The notes beneath the pieces were generated by a model. That model made no database searches. It had not been told where the DNA came from and saw nothing but the letters and a program-made list of their open reading frames with translations. Both the position numbers and the translations under genes were made by a program. From positions 154,808,473 through 154,872,472 of the forward strand of contig NC_134399.1 of the NCBI RefSeq assembly GCF_050003625.1: a DNA stretch of 64,000 bases, written 5' to 3'. The first letter of the stretch is position 1; each line of letters starts with the position of its first letter. Shown here piece after piece: positions 47,326 through 58,600 of the stretch. Source of the DNA: Haematobia irritans. Its lineage: Eukaryota; Arthropoda; Insecta; Diptera; Muscidae.

Positions 47326-48917
47326 ACAAAATTTTCTATAGAAATAAAATGTTGACAAAATTGTATATAGAAATAAAATTTTGACAAAATTTTCTACAGA
47401 AATAAAATTTTGACAAAATTTTCTATAGAAATAAAATTTTGACAAAATTTTCTATAGAAATAACATTTTGACAAAATTTTCTATAGAAATAAAATTTTGA
47501 CAAAATTTTCTATAGAAATAACATTTTGACAAAATTTTCTATAGAAATAAAATGTTGACAAACTTGTCTATAAAAATAAAATGTTGACAACATTTTCTGT
47601 AGAAATAAAATGTTGACAAAATTTTCTATAGAAATAAAATTTTTGACAAAATTGTCTATAGAAATAAAATTTGGACAAAATTTTCTATAGAAATAAAATG
47701 TTGACAAAATTTTCTATAGAAATAAAATTTTGACAAAATTGTCTATAGAAATAAAATTTGGACAAAATTTTCTATAGAAATAAAATGTTGACAAAATTTT
47801 CTATAGAAATAAAATGTTGACAAAATTTTCTATAGAAATAAAATTTTGACAAAATTTTCTATAGAAATAAAATGTTGACAAAATTTTCTGTAGAAATAAA
47901 ATGTTGACAAAATTTTCTATAGAAATAAAATTTTGACAAAATTGTCTATAGAAATAAAATTTGGACAAAATTTTCTATAGAAATAAAATTTTGACAAAAT
48001 TTTCTATAGAAATAAAATTTTGACAACATTTTCTATAGAAATAAAATTTTGACAAAATTTTCTATAGAAATAAAATTTTGACAAAATTTTCTATAGAAAT
48101 AAAATTTTGAAAAAATTTTCTATAGAAATAAAATTTTGACAAAATTTTCTATAGAAATAAAATTTTGACTAAATTTTCTATAGAAATAAAATGTCGACAA
48201 AATTGTCTATAGAAATAAAATTTTGACAAAATTTTCTATAGAAATAAAATTTTGACAAAATTTTCTATAGAAATAAAATTTTAACAAAATTTTCTATAGA
48301 AATAAAATGTTGACAACATTTTCTAAAAAAATAAAATTTTGACAAAATTTTCTATAGAAATAAAATTTTGACAAAATTTTCTATAGAAATAAAATTTTAA
48401 CAAAATTTTCCATAGAAATAAAATGTTGACAAAATTTTCTATAGAAATAAAATTTTGACAAAATTTTCTATAGAAATAAAATTTTGACAAAATTTTCTAT
48501 AGAAATAAAATTTTAACAAAATTTTCTATAGAAATAAAATTTTGACAAAATTTTCTATAGAAATAAAATTTTGACAAAATTTTCTATAGAAATAACATTT
48601 TGACAAAATTTTCTATAGAAATAACATTTTGACAAAATTTTCTATAGGAATAAAATTTTGACAAAATTGTCTATAGAAATAAAATTTTGACAAAATTTTC
48701 TATAGCAATAAAATTTTGACAAAATTTTCTATAGAAATAAAATTTTGACAAAATTTTCTATAGAAATAAAATTTTGACAAAATTTTCTATAGAAATAAAA
48801 TTTTGACAAAATTTTCTATAGAAATAAAATTTTAATAAAATTTTCTATAGAAATAAAATTTTGACAAAATTTTCAATAGAAATAAAATTTTGACAAAATT
48901 TTCTATAGAAATAATAT
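47326..48917 (-). repeat. Large homogeneous 29-bp minisatellite array (about 55 units)
   Basis: Units of GACAAAATTTTCTATAGAAA plus TAAAATTTT continue with few variants (ATGTTGAC, TTTGGAC, TTTTAAC). Variant units recur in the same order, for example GTTGAC, then GTCTATAG, then TTTGGAC near 47555, 47655, 47735 and 47935. This suggests multi-unit duplication. It is much less diverged than the array at 1130. Confidence 0.95.
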
Positions 48918-48925
48918 GTTGGTAG

Positions 48926-50288
48926 CAGGGACCGTAAATAACAGTTATCCAGAAAATTTAAACTCAAAAACTCTTCATGTTAGAGTCAACGGAGACCTAT
49001 ATTGTCATATACCAATAGATTCATCTCGGAAAGCTCTTTCAGAATCTATGGTGATATTAAAAAACACTCTCAACTCCAAAGTTAACGGTTATTTTTCAAC
49101 GTAAAAATAAAAGGTCATAAATAAACTCTTTTTTTATGAGTTTTATTTTTTCCTTCAGAAAATAATCCTCTTTTTTGGAGTTTTATTTTTTTCTTCGGAA
49201 AATAAAACTCTTTTCAGGAGTTTTATTTTTTTCGCCTTAAATAACACTCATATTCATTTTTTTTACAGTTTCTTATTTTATTGAGTTTATCTCACATTAA
49301 GTTTGTATTAATTTATTTATTTAATTTAACGAACATATTGTTTTCCAAATATTCAACGGAAAGATTTAAACACAGGTCGCTCATTACCAATTTAGGAGCA
49401 GAGAATGCTCTTCCCACGCTTACTTGGGTTGCAGGCTCCTTCGCTATGATGCGCTGAAGACGCGGATCCAAATATAAGCCTGCAAGGAGTGTTGGATTTT
49501 TTAGCAGCAAGTTTTCACGCCGTTCTAATATTGTCAGAAATTCTGAGCTGGCGGCTTCGACGAATTTCTAGCTTCATTTGAAGCCATATTTTAAAGAAAT
49601 CGCTATAAAATAATCGCTCTGCTTGCTCCAAGAAGGATTTCCCATTCTGACAGACTTAGATTAAGCGCGGCATCGACATTTTTCAATCAGAAGCATTTAT
49701 AACGCATTAAGCTTTTTAGCATCAAGTAGGATGAATTCCATCCTTCTGCGGTAAAGGAAAATTAAGATGACTAGTCATGTTCCTAAAATAATTTTTAACT
49801 TAAGCTGAGTACTATGTTCAGTTTTCAAGCTGAAAACCAGCTTGTTTTCACGGTTACTTTTTTTAATTAATTAACTTAGAAATATAAAATTATTTACAAT
49901 CAATTGCTTGGATCTTTTCCATCCATTATTTTGCAAGACTTGATCAAAATATAATCGTCTTCCTAAATATATTTGTACTTTTAATTTAGTGTTTTGGTGA
50001 AAACCCCGAACATAGTACTCACCTTTATCGTCTAAAAATGAGTTTTATTTTCCGAAGAGAAAAATAAAACTCCAAAAAAGAGTTTTATTTTCCGAAGAAA
50101 AAAATAAAACTCCAAAAAAGAGTATAATTTTCTGAAGGAAAAATAAAACTCATAAAAAGTGTTTTATTTATGACGGATAAATAAAACTATCTTTTTAACA
50201 GTTTCATTCGAGTTTTTATTTTTTTAGTCACAAAATAACGATTAAAAAATAACTTTTTTGATAGCACTTATAACCGTTACGGTCTCTG
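48926..50288 (-). mobile_element. hAT transposon, 1363 bp, perfect 8-bp target duplication
   Basis: GTTGGTAG flanks both sides (48918-48925; 50289-50296). The ends read CAGGGACCGTAAATAACAG and, reverse-complemented, CAGAGACCGTAACGGTTATA. Inside both ends are blocks of about 150 bp (about 49115-49255 and 50025-50215) made of alternating GAGTTTTATTTT and AAAATAAAACTC, inverted relative to each other. The middle keeps only the C-terminal end of a hAT transposase on the minus strand, so it is an internal-deletion derivative. Confidence 0.93.
49313..49510 (-). pseudogene. hAT transposase C-terminal dimerisation region (fragment)
   Basis: The minus frame reads KNPTLLAGLYLDPRLQRIIA, then EPATQVSVGRAFSAPKLVMS, DLCLNLSVEYLENNMFVKL and stop. 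The pattern LDPR..., SVxRAFS and a final hydrophobic NN-F-K-N stretch is that of the hAT family C-terminal (Ac-type dimerisation) domain. The segment between IIA and the SVGRAFS block is shortened, and the N-terminal zinc finger and catalytic core are absent, so no active enzyme is made. Confidence 0.85.
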
Positions 50289-50513
50289 GTTGGTAGATTA
50301 TTTTAGGCAATATGGACAAATTTTGGTCTGCTTGGGGATCGGCTATAAATTACTATATGGACCAATTTTTTAGATACCATATACTTACAGCTCGTAACAA
50401 ATTTCAACCGAATCGGATAAATTTTGCTCCTCCAAGGGACCGAATTATATGGGGGCTATATATAATTATGATCCTATATGGACCAAGTTTTGCATGTTAG
50501 AGACCATATACTA

Positions 50514-50829
50514 GGTTAGGTTAGGTGGCAGCCCGATGTATCAGGCTCACTTTGACTATTCACTCCATTGTGATACCACATTGCTGCCCAATTCCATGTT
50601 AAGCTCAATGACAAGGGACCTCCTTTTGATAGCCGAGTCCGAACGGCGTTCCACATTGCAGTGAAACCGCTTAGAGAAGTTTTGAAACCCTCAGAAATGT
50701 CACCAGCATTACTGAAGTGGGATAATCCACCGCTGAAAAACTTTTTGGTGTTCGGTCGAAGCAGGAATCGAACCCACGACCTTGTGTATGCAAGGCGGGC
50801 ATGCTAACCATTGCACCACGGTAGCTCCC
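50514..50829 (-). mobile_element. tRNA-derived SINE, 316 bp, 12-bp target duplication
   Basis: Flanked by GACCATATACTA (50502-50513; 50830-50841). On the minus strand it starts GGGAGCTACCGTGGTGCAAT, with a Pol III A box (TGGTGCAATGG) and B box (GGTTCGATTCC). A tRNA-unrelated body with CTGAGGGTTTCAAAACTTC follows, and it ends in ACCTAACCTAACCT. The related full copy is 61156-61494. It would move by reverse transcriptase supplied by a LINE. Confidence 0.93.
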
Positions 50830-51145
50830 GACCATATACTAACACCACGTACTAAGTTGCAACCGGATCGGATGAATTTTGCTTCTCCAAGTGGTCCGAT
50901 ATGGCCCATTTCCAATACCATACGACCTAAATACATCAATAACAACTACTTGTGCCAAGTTTCAAGTCGATAGTTTGTCTCGTTCGGAAGTTAGCGCGAT
51001 TTCAACAGACGGACGTATGGACGGTCATGCTTAGATCGACTCAGAATTTCACCATGACCCAGAATATATATACATTATGGGGACTTAGAGCAATATTTCC
51101 ATGACAAATTTAACATACCCCCAACCTATGGTGGAAGGTATAAAC

Positions 51146-51231
51146 ATGTTCAATGAATAAATTAATTTATACAATTAACTTTTTAATCAAACTTGGACGA
51201 CCAAGTAAGCTAATAGAGTGATTTTTTGTAA
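51146..51231. other. Short spacer between DINE-A and DINE-C
   Basis: AT-rich linker with no recognisable feature. Confidence 0.5.
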
Positions 51232-52736
51232 TTATACCATGCGCCACACTATGGAACAGGGTATTATAAGTTAGTGCATATGTTTACAACACCAACAAGG
51301 AGACGAGATAGACACATGGTGTCTTTGGCAAAAATGCTCAGGGTGACCTGTTGAGTCGATATAGCCATGTACGTCTGTCCGTGGACACATTTTTGTAATC
51401 AAAGTCTAGGTCGCAGTTTTAGTCCAATCGCCTTCAAATTTTGCACAAGTATGTGTTTTGGCTCAGAATAGAACTCTATTGATTTTGAAAGAAATCGGTT
51501 CAGATTTAGATATAGCTCCCATATATATCTTTCGCCCGATATGGACTAATACGGTCCCAGAAGCCAGAGTTTTACCCCAATTTGGTTGAAATCTTGCACT
51601 AGGAGTACAATTAGTAGTGTAGTCGAGTGTGCCAAATTGTATTGAAATCGGTTCAGATTTAGATATAGCTCCCATATATATCTTTCGCCCGATATGGACT
51701 AATACGGTCCCAGAAGCCAGAGTTTTACCCCAATTTGGTTGAAATCTTGCACTAGGAGTACAAGTAGTAGTGTAGTCGAGTTTGCCAAATTGTATTGAAA
51801 TCGGTTCCGATTTAGATATAGCTCCCATATATAGCTCACGCCCGCTTTACACTTATATGACCACAGACGCCAATTTTTTGCTCCCATTTAGTTAAAATTT
51901 TGCACAGGGAGTAGAATTAGCATTGTACCTATGCGTGCCAAATTTGGTTGAAATCGGTTCAGATTTAGATATAGCTCCCATATATAGTTTACGCCCGATT
52001 TACACTCATATTACCACAGACGCCAATTTTTTGCTCCGATTTAGTTGAAATTTTGCACAAGGAGTAGAAATAATATTGTAGCTATGCGTGTCAAATTTTG
52101 TTGAAATCGGTTCCGATTTAGATATAGCTCCCATATATAGTTTTCGCCCGATTTACACTCATATGACCACAGAGGCCAATTTTCAACTCCGATTTAGTTT
52201 AAATTGTGCACAGGGAGTAGAATTAGCATTGTAGCTATGCGTGACAAATTTGGTTGAAATCGGTTCAGATTTAGATATAGCTCCCATATATATATACTTT
52301 TCTGATTTCGACAAAAATGGTCAAAATACCAACATTTTCCTTGTAAAATCGCTACTGCTTAGTCGAAAAGTTGTAAAAATGACTCTAATTTTCCTAAACT
52401 TCTAATACATATGTACCCAGCGATAAACCATAAATAAACTTTTGCGAAGTTTCCTTAAAATTGCTTCAGATTTAAATATTTCCCATATTTGTTTAGTAAC
52501 ATTGTATTCCACCCTAGTGCATTAGCCGACTTAAATTTTGAGTCTATAGATTTTGTAGAAGTCTATCAAATTCTGTCCTGATCGAGTGATATATAAATGT
52601 ATGTATTTATTGGGACAAACCTTTATATATAGCCCCCAACACATTTGACGGATGTGATATGGTATCGAAAATTTCGATCTACAAAGTGGTGCATGGTATA
52701 ATATAGTCGGCCCAGCCCGACTTTAGACTTACTTGT
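51232..52736 (-). mobile_element. Complete DINE-C element with six exact 153-bp registers
   Basis: The box TATAGCTCCCATATA starts at 51511, 51664, 51817, 51970, 52123 and 52276, every 153 bp. Minus-strand 5' region: AACAAGTAAGTCTAAAGTCG, GGCTGGGCCGACTATATTAT, AATGCACTAGGGTGGAATAC. Its 3' region has GGACAGACGTACATGGC and ATATCGACTCAACAGG and ends GTTCCATAGTGTGGCGCATGG. It has no coding capacity beyond the repeated open frame (MGAISKSEPISIQFG per unit). Confidence 0.75.
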
Positions 52737-53224
52737 TACTACAACCCATTGTGAATTTTCGATTGGATGAATTTTCTATAACAATATTAGATAACGATTA
52801 GTGATAATGATTTTAATTTAATTGAAAGTCCTAATTAATTTATGAATAACATTTACCTCTAATCACTTAAAAAGAATGTATATTTAAGAAGGCGTGCCTT
52901 TCTAAAATAAAATTTGGTTAAGAACTAGTTTCAGCAGTGGTCGAATGTAGACGTAAAAAAGTAACACATAACTCTTCGACGAAATTGTAAACACAAAGGT
53001 ATATAGATATATAAAATTATTCGATAAAAATTTTATGGGCTAAGTAGAAAGAATTCGTTTGATTGCAGAGATTCATTTGATTTGAAAAAAAGTTGCATTT
53101 GAAATGAAAAAGGTTTCATTTGATTTAAACAAGTTTCACTTGATTTGGAAAAGGTTTCATTTTAAGTGAAAAAGATTCAATGGCGTGAAAATAGTATATA
53201 GCAAATTTACCAGAGGTATTTGAG
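52737..53224. other. No gene; short degenerate tandem repeat at about 53060-53200
   Basis: GATTCATTTGATTTGAAAAA, GTTTCATTTGATTTAAACA and GTTTCACTTGATTTGGAAAA recur about every 30 bp. The rest is AT-rich and featureless. Confidence 0.5.
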
Positions 53225-53504
53225 CTCTTTATGGACCTAAAATACCTCTAGGTTTCCAATTTCATAAAAATCGGATAAAAGTAGCGGCTTCCATATGCTT
53301 GAAATTGAAGACTGTAGCGTGATTACAAAAGACAGATGTACCGACGGACGGACAGACGGTCATGCTTATATCGTCTTAGAAATTCTCCTTAATAAAGAAT
53401 ATATACTTTATATAGTCGAAAATCGACATACCGATGTGTTACAAACAGAATAACAAAGTTATTATTCCCTTATTACCATCCTATGATGGTGGATATAAAA
53501 TGTT
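53225..53504 (+). mobile_element. DINE-B 3' fragment
   Basis: CTAAAATACCTCTAGGTTTCC, GACTGTAGCGTGATTACAA, GACGGACGGACAGACGG, AGAATATATACTTTATATAG and ATCCTATGATGGTGGATATAA: the last unit and 3' terminus of subfamily B. Confidence 0.7.
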
Positions 53505-54015
53505 TGAGGCAAATTTTTGGAGCTGCTAATTTAGTACACAAAAATAATTAATAATATTTATTAATAAAAAATATTTTTTTCCAATAAAAATAAGTTATTT
53601 TATTGCAAAAAAATTATTTGTTCGTAGTTACATTTTATTTTTCTTTTCGAGATTTTCCACAACTTATTGAATTCTTACTTTTTAAAGTATGTCTCAAACA
53701 TTTTATGAACTAAACATGAGTATAAGGTCTAATGACCGTACGCATAAGTTCAATATGAACTAAAGCAAAAGAAAATAGTACGTAGAATGGTCATGATTTC
53801 TTTTTTACTTTTTGTTAATGTTTTTCCTCTATCAGAGAATATAGAAATCTCAAAATTTGAAGGACAATTTAGTTCAATTTTCGCACTAGTTAGTTCATTC
53901 TTCCTATAAAACAATTTACTTTTTTCGGCGTAAAGTTGTTTCTTTAAAATCTAATAAATCTTTGTTTTTTGTCCCGTTTTATCCTAAAATAAATTAATTT
54001 TTCCCGTTAAAAAAA
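53505..54015. other. No gene seen
   Basis: AT-rich unique-looking sequence. Confidence 0.4.
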
Positions 54016-54545
54016 AAAAAAAGTATATACTGCCGTAAGTTCGGCCAGGCCGAAGCTTATGTACCCTCCACCATGGATTGCGTAGAAACTACTAGTGAAG
54101 ACTGTTGGTATTACTTGGGTTGCGGTATCACTTGCCGATGGCAAGGTATTTTAAAACTTCCTAACACCGTCTTCTAAATTGCAAGGTAGTCCATATGTCG
54201 TATATATTAAACTAAAAAAAGGCGATTAAATACGTATATAATTAAGTTTGACAAAATTTTCTATAGAAATAAAATTTTAACAAAATAAAATATTGAAAAA
54301 TTTTTCTATAGAAATAAAATTTTAACAAAATTTTCGATAGAAATAAAATTTTGTCAAAATTTTCTATGGAAATACAATTTTGACAAAATTTTCTATAGAA
54401 ATAAAATTTTGACAAAATTTCTATAGAAATAACATTTTGACAAAATTTTCTATAGAAATAAAATTTTGACAAATTTTTCGAGAGAATTAAAATTTTGACA
54501 ACATTTTCTATAGAATTAAAAATTTGTGGTCGAGGGTATAAAAAT
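54016..54545 (+). mobile_element. DINE-A deletion derivative (no 153-bp units)
   Basis: The 5' terminus AAGTATATACTGCCGTAAGTT and GCCGATGGCAAGGTATT, then a 29-bp array (54245-54520), lead directly to GTGGTCGAGGGTATAAAAA, the 3' terminal bases. The 153-bp array and GTCCGTC region are missing. Confidence 0.75.
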
Positions 54546-55064
54546 TAAATCAAGATTTCATTATTTTAAAGAAATTCATTCTTATATCATATTAAGTCAA
54601 TATTTTTTTGTTTGGTGTACTTTGGTGTACGTATTTAATCGATAGCACGGAGGGCATTAATCCGCATTTCTATTGTCTCTATTTTTACCAGAGGAAGTTG
54701 GATTTTTCTTATCGTAAAACTTCCCCTTATACAGATAAAAGAGAATCATGCAAACTAAAGATAATTGCTATTTCCGCTTTCATCATTCTATTGTCCTATA
54801 TATCGCATGTATTTTCTACTATTATTAACGTATATCACTCTAGTAGAGTTAGTACGAAAAGTTTCCATACCATCCTTGGCTAGTTAAATATTTGTTGGGT
54901 CATTTGGAAAGAGAATGGATATTTAAAGGATAGTCCGCGGAAAGCTACACCAAAAAAAAAAAACATATAAACTGTTCACTTTTGGATATTTTTCAATGGT
55001 TCCACATCGCTTTGTTTTGTTGAAATAATTCTGCAACTTCTGTACGGATAAAAATATCAACATA
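54546..55064. other. Unassigned; one 91-codon open frame without recognised domain
   Basis: The plus frame 54608-54883 contains a hydrophobic stretch (IIAISAFIILLSYISHVF) but resembles no family I know and has no splice or promoter context. I do not call it a gene. Confidence 0.25.
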
Positions 55065-55500
55065 ATTATACCCTGCACCACACTGCGGAACAGGGTATTA
55101 TAAGTTAGTGCATATGTTTGCAACACCCAGAAGGAGACGAGATAGACACATGATGTGTTTGGCAGAATGCTCAGGGTGGGTCCCTGAGTCGATCTAGCCA
55201 TGTCCGTCTGTCTGTGAACACATTTTTGTGATCAAAGTCTATGTCGCAGTTTAAGTCCAATCGCCTTCAAATTTGGCACAAATTCCTGTTTTGGGTCAGA
55301 ATAGAACCCTATTGATTTTGGAAGAAACCGGTTCAGATTTAGTTATAGCTCCCATATATATCTTTCGCCCGATATGCACTTATATGGACCCAGAAGCCAG
55401 AGTTTCACCTTAATTTGCTTAAAATTTTTGCACAAGAAGAACATTTAGTACTATAGTCAAGTGTGCCAAATTTTTTTGAAATCGGTTCAGATATTTTGAT
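55065..55500 (-). mobile_element. DINE-C 3' part
   Basis: ATACCCTGCACCACACTGCG, CTGAGTCGATCTAGCCATG, GTCCGTCTGTCTGTG and one C-type unit, ending abruptly after GGTTCAGATATTTTG. Confidence 0.7.
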
Positions 55501-56579
55501 AATATTTGTTTCGGTGCATGTCCCGGAAAATGTCACCTTAACTAAAAATTTTCAAAGTTTTGTTTTTATTTTATAAAATTTTAATCAAACTAGATTTCTG
55601 TGGGTGTACTTGCTACTATCATATCCCACCATCCATCTATATTGAGCAGCTAGATATGTGCTCTATACGAGGCTTATTAATTTCTTTTTATCGCATCTGC
55701 AGTTCGCTGATGTTGGCATATATCAAAGCTATGCCATCGGAGCTTCACAGCTTGTGTATGTGGGTGTGTATGTGTGTGTTTGTGTCTTTGGAATAGAATC
55801 TTTAAAATCAAATCACGTTCTTTCCACTCTGTTAGCTTGGATACGGATATTTTACATGCAAATGTGTCCCCTGTGCGCAGTGTGTCTTCCTTGATGGCGT
55901 CTGCTGGTGCCGTTTGTTTGAGGAGACACTCTCTGTTCTGTTGTAGTTAAGTGCCTTGACACTGTTCTAGCTATCGAAGCTACATGAAAATGAAGATGAA
56001 AATCAGGCGAATGAACGAAGTACTTCAACACCAATCGATGATAATGTAATTTGGATAAAAAACAAAATGAGAAGTGTTTGCTTTGGGTCGCCAAGTCAGT
56101 TAGGTTCTCAATGAGATTGAAATCTGATATTCAAAGTGAGTGAGTTTATCACCTTTGAAGCGAATGTAACTAGCATGGCTGGAAATAGATTTTATTACAA
56201 GGAATGTGGATGTAATTGAATGTAGAAAAAAAAAATAATTATATTAACTATTTAAATATCTGCATTATATAAAAATCCCATATGGATATGAAATGTTCGA
56301 TATACATAAATTTTGCATTCGATATCAAACAAATGCTGTGGAAGATCTTTAAATTGATTTATTTGCACACAGAGAAAAACGCAAATTGCGTCCGAAATCC
56401 GTCCTTCTCATAAACGCAAAAAATATTTAAAATTATGGAAAACACCATTGGCGCCAAACCATTACTTTCTTAACCACGTCGTGGATGATCATGTGGTCGA
56501 TATTAGGTCGGGGAACTCCCCTTTGATAAAAACTAAACTAAACTTTATTAAAATTTAGAAAGGTCATGGGAGTAGAAAT
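55501..56579. other. No gene seen
   Basis: Largely unique sequence with a GT-rich run near 55755-55790. Overlapping open frames at 55560-55894 (plus) and 55852-56094 (minus) have no recognisable domain. Confidence 0.35.
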
Positions 56580-57550
56580 GTACCTCAAAACTTTATTTCT
56601 TTAGAATATTTTGTCAAAATTTTATTTCTATAGAAAATTTCGTCAAAATTTGATTTCTAAAGAAAATTTTGTCAAAATTATATTACTATAGAAAATGTCG
56701 TCAAAATTTTAGTTCTATGCAAAATTTCGTCAAAATTTAGTTTCTATAGAAAATTCCATCACAATTTTATTTATATAGAAATTTTTGTCAAAATTATATT
56801 CCCATAAAAAATTTAGTGTGAATTTAATTTCTATAGATAATTCCGTCAAAATTTTATTTCTGTATAAAATTTTGTCAAAACTTTATTTCTTTAAAAAATT
56901 TTGTAAAAAATTTATTTCTATAGAAAATTTCGTCAACATTTCATTTCCATAGACAATTTTGTCAAAAATTTAATTTCTATAGAAATTTTTGTTAAAATTG
57001 TATTTTTGCAGAAAATTTTATCAATTTTCTTTGTAGAAAATGTTGTCAAAATTTTATTTCTATAGAAAATTTTGTCAAAATTTTATTTCTATAGAAACTT
57101 TCCTTAAAATTTTATTACTAAATATTGTCGAAACTTTATTCTTATAGAAAATTTTCTCACAATTTTATTTCTATGGAAAATTTTGTAAAAATTTTATTTC
57201 GAAATTTAATTAATTCTATTAAAATTTTATTTCTATGGAAAATTTTGTCAAAATTGTATTTCTATAGAAAATTTTCTCAAACTGTTATTTCTATGGAAAA
57301 TTTTGACAAAATTGTATTTCTATAGAAAATTTTGTCAAAATTATATTCGCATAATAAATTTTGTGAAAATTTAATTTCTATAGAAAATTCCGTCAAAATT
57401 TTATTTCTGTATAAAATTTTGTTAAAATTTTATTTCTGTATAAAATTTTGTTAAAATTTTATTTCTATAGAAAATTTCGTCAAAAATTTTTTTTCCAAAG
57501 AAAATTTTGTCAAAAATGTAATTTCTATAGACATTTTTGTCAAAATTGTA
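56580..57550 (+). repeat. 29-bp minisatellite array, left part
   Basis: About 33 diverged units, many with TTTCGTCAAAATT or TTCCGTC variants. It is continuous in type with the array from 58601, from which it is separated only by an inserted DINE-B. Confidence 0.9.
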
Positions 57551-58600
57551 TTTTTATACCCACCACCATAGAATGGTGACAGGGGTATAATAAGTTTGTC
57601 ATTCCGTTTGTAACACATCGAAATATCGTTTTCCAACTATATAAAGTATATATATTCGATCAGGGAGATTCTTAGACAATATAACCATGTTCGTCTGTCT
57701 GTTGTAATCACGCTACAGCCTTCAATAATGGCGCTACCATCCTGAAATTTGGCACAGATTTGTCTTTTGTTTGCAGGCATGTCAAGTTCGAAGATGGGCT
57801 ATATAAAAACTGTAGTTTTTATCCAATTTGCCTGAAATTGGAAATCTAGGGGTACTTTAGGACCATCAAAAAGTGTACCGAAAATGGTGCCTATCGGTGC
57901 ATGTTTTGATATAGCCCCCATATAGGCCGATCTCCAGATTTATTTCTTGGGCTTCTAGAATCCGTAGTTTTTATCCAATTTGCCTGAAATTGGAAATCTA
58001 GAGGTATTCTAGGACCATAAAGGGGTGTGCCGAATATATTGAGTATCGATACAGTTTTTGATATAGCCATCTCACAAACCTGCCCCCCGATTTCGAGTCT
58101 AGATTCTAGAACTATAATTAAATGTGCTGAATACTGTGTCTATCCTTCCATGAGTAGGTATAGCCCCCATTACACCGAACTCCCGATTTAACTCCTAGGG
58201 TAGAAATTGTAGTTTTTATGAAAATTGTTTGAAACTGAATGCAAAATTTCCAGATTTTACTTCTCGTAGTCATTTAAATAATTGGGATGGAAATCCACAG
58301 ATTATAGATTTAAAATCAAGGCGTTATTTCATAATTTTCTTGCACACTTACTGGAGATGTTCATGATTCCTCTAAAACTCAAACAAGAAATGGTTCTTAT
58401 AAATTCAGAATCTGATGTAGTCTTCATAGGTAAAATCTTTACATATATATATGGGAAGCGTACTGGTTGCACTGATCTGCTTGGGAAAATATCTGTCATC
58501 AAACCCCCCTAACATTTTCGAAGGAAAGATTATATTTGATTCATGGTGGTGGGTATTTAAGATTCGTCCCGGGCGAACTTACTACTGAATATATTTGTTG
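57551..58600 (-). mobile_element. DINE-B element inserted within a minisatellite array
   Basis: Minus strand: CAACAAATATATTCAGTAG, AAGTTCGCCCGGGACGAATC, ACCCACCACCATGAATC; two to three 153-bp type units; ACAGACAGACGAACATGG; ACAAACGGAATGACAAAC; end GGTGGTGGGTATAAAAA. A 76-codon plus frame at 58282-58512 lies in its 5' region and is not a gene. Confidence 0.75.

Larger units (their letters stand above)
47126..51145 (+). mobile_element. DINE-A element expanded to 4 kb by an array, a hAT and a SINE
   Basis: 5' terminus AAAACAAGTATATATGGCCG and GCCGATGGCAAGGTATC; 29-bp array 47326-48917; then a hAT element at 48926-50288. Part of the 153-bp region follows (50297-50501 and 50842-50900), split by a SINE at 50514-50829. 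It closes with GACGGTCATGCTTAGATCG, AGAATATATATACATTATGG and CCTATGGTGGAAGGTATAAA. Removing the two insertions gives a conventional DINE-A of about 2.3 kb. Confidence 0.8.

Noticed and set aside
54608..54883. 91-codon frame with a hydrophobic segment
   Set aside because: No family resemblance, no splice or promoter context, AT-rich codons typical of spacer DNA.
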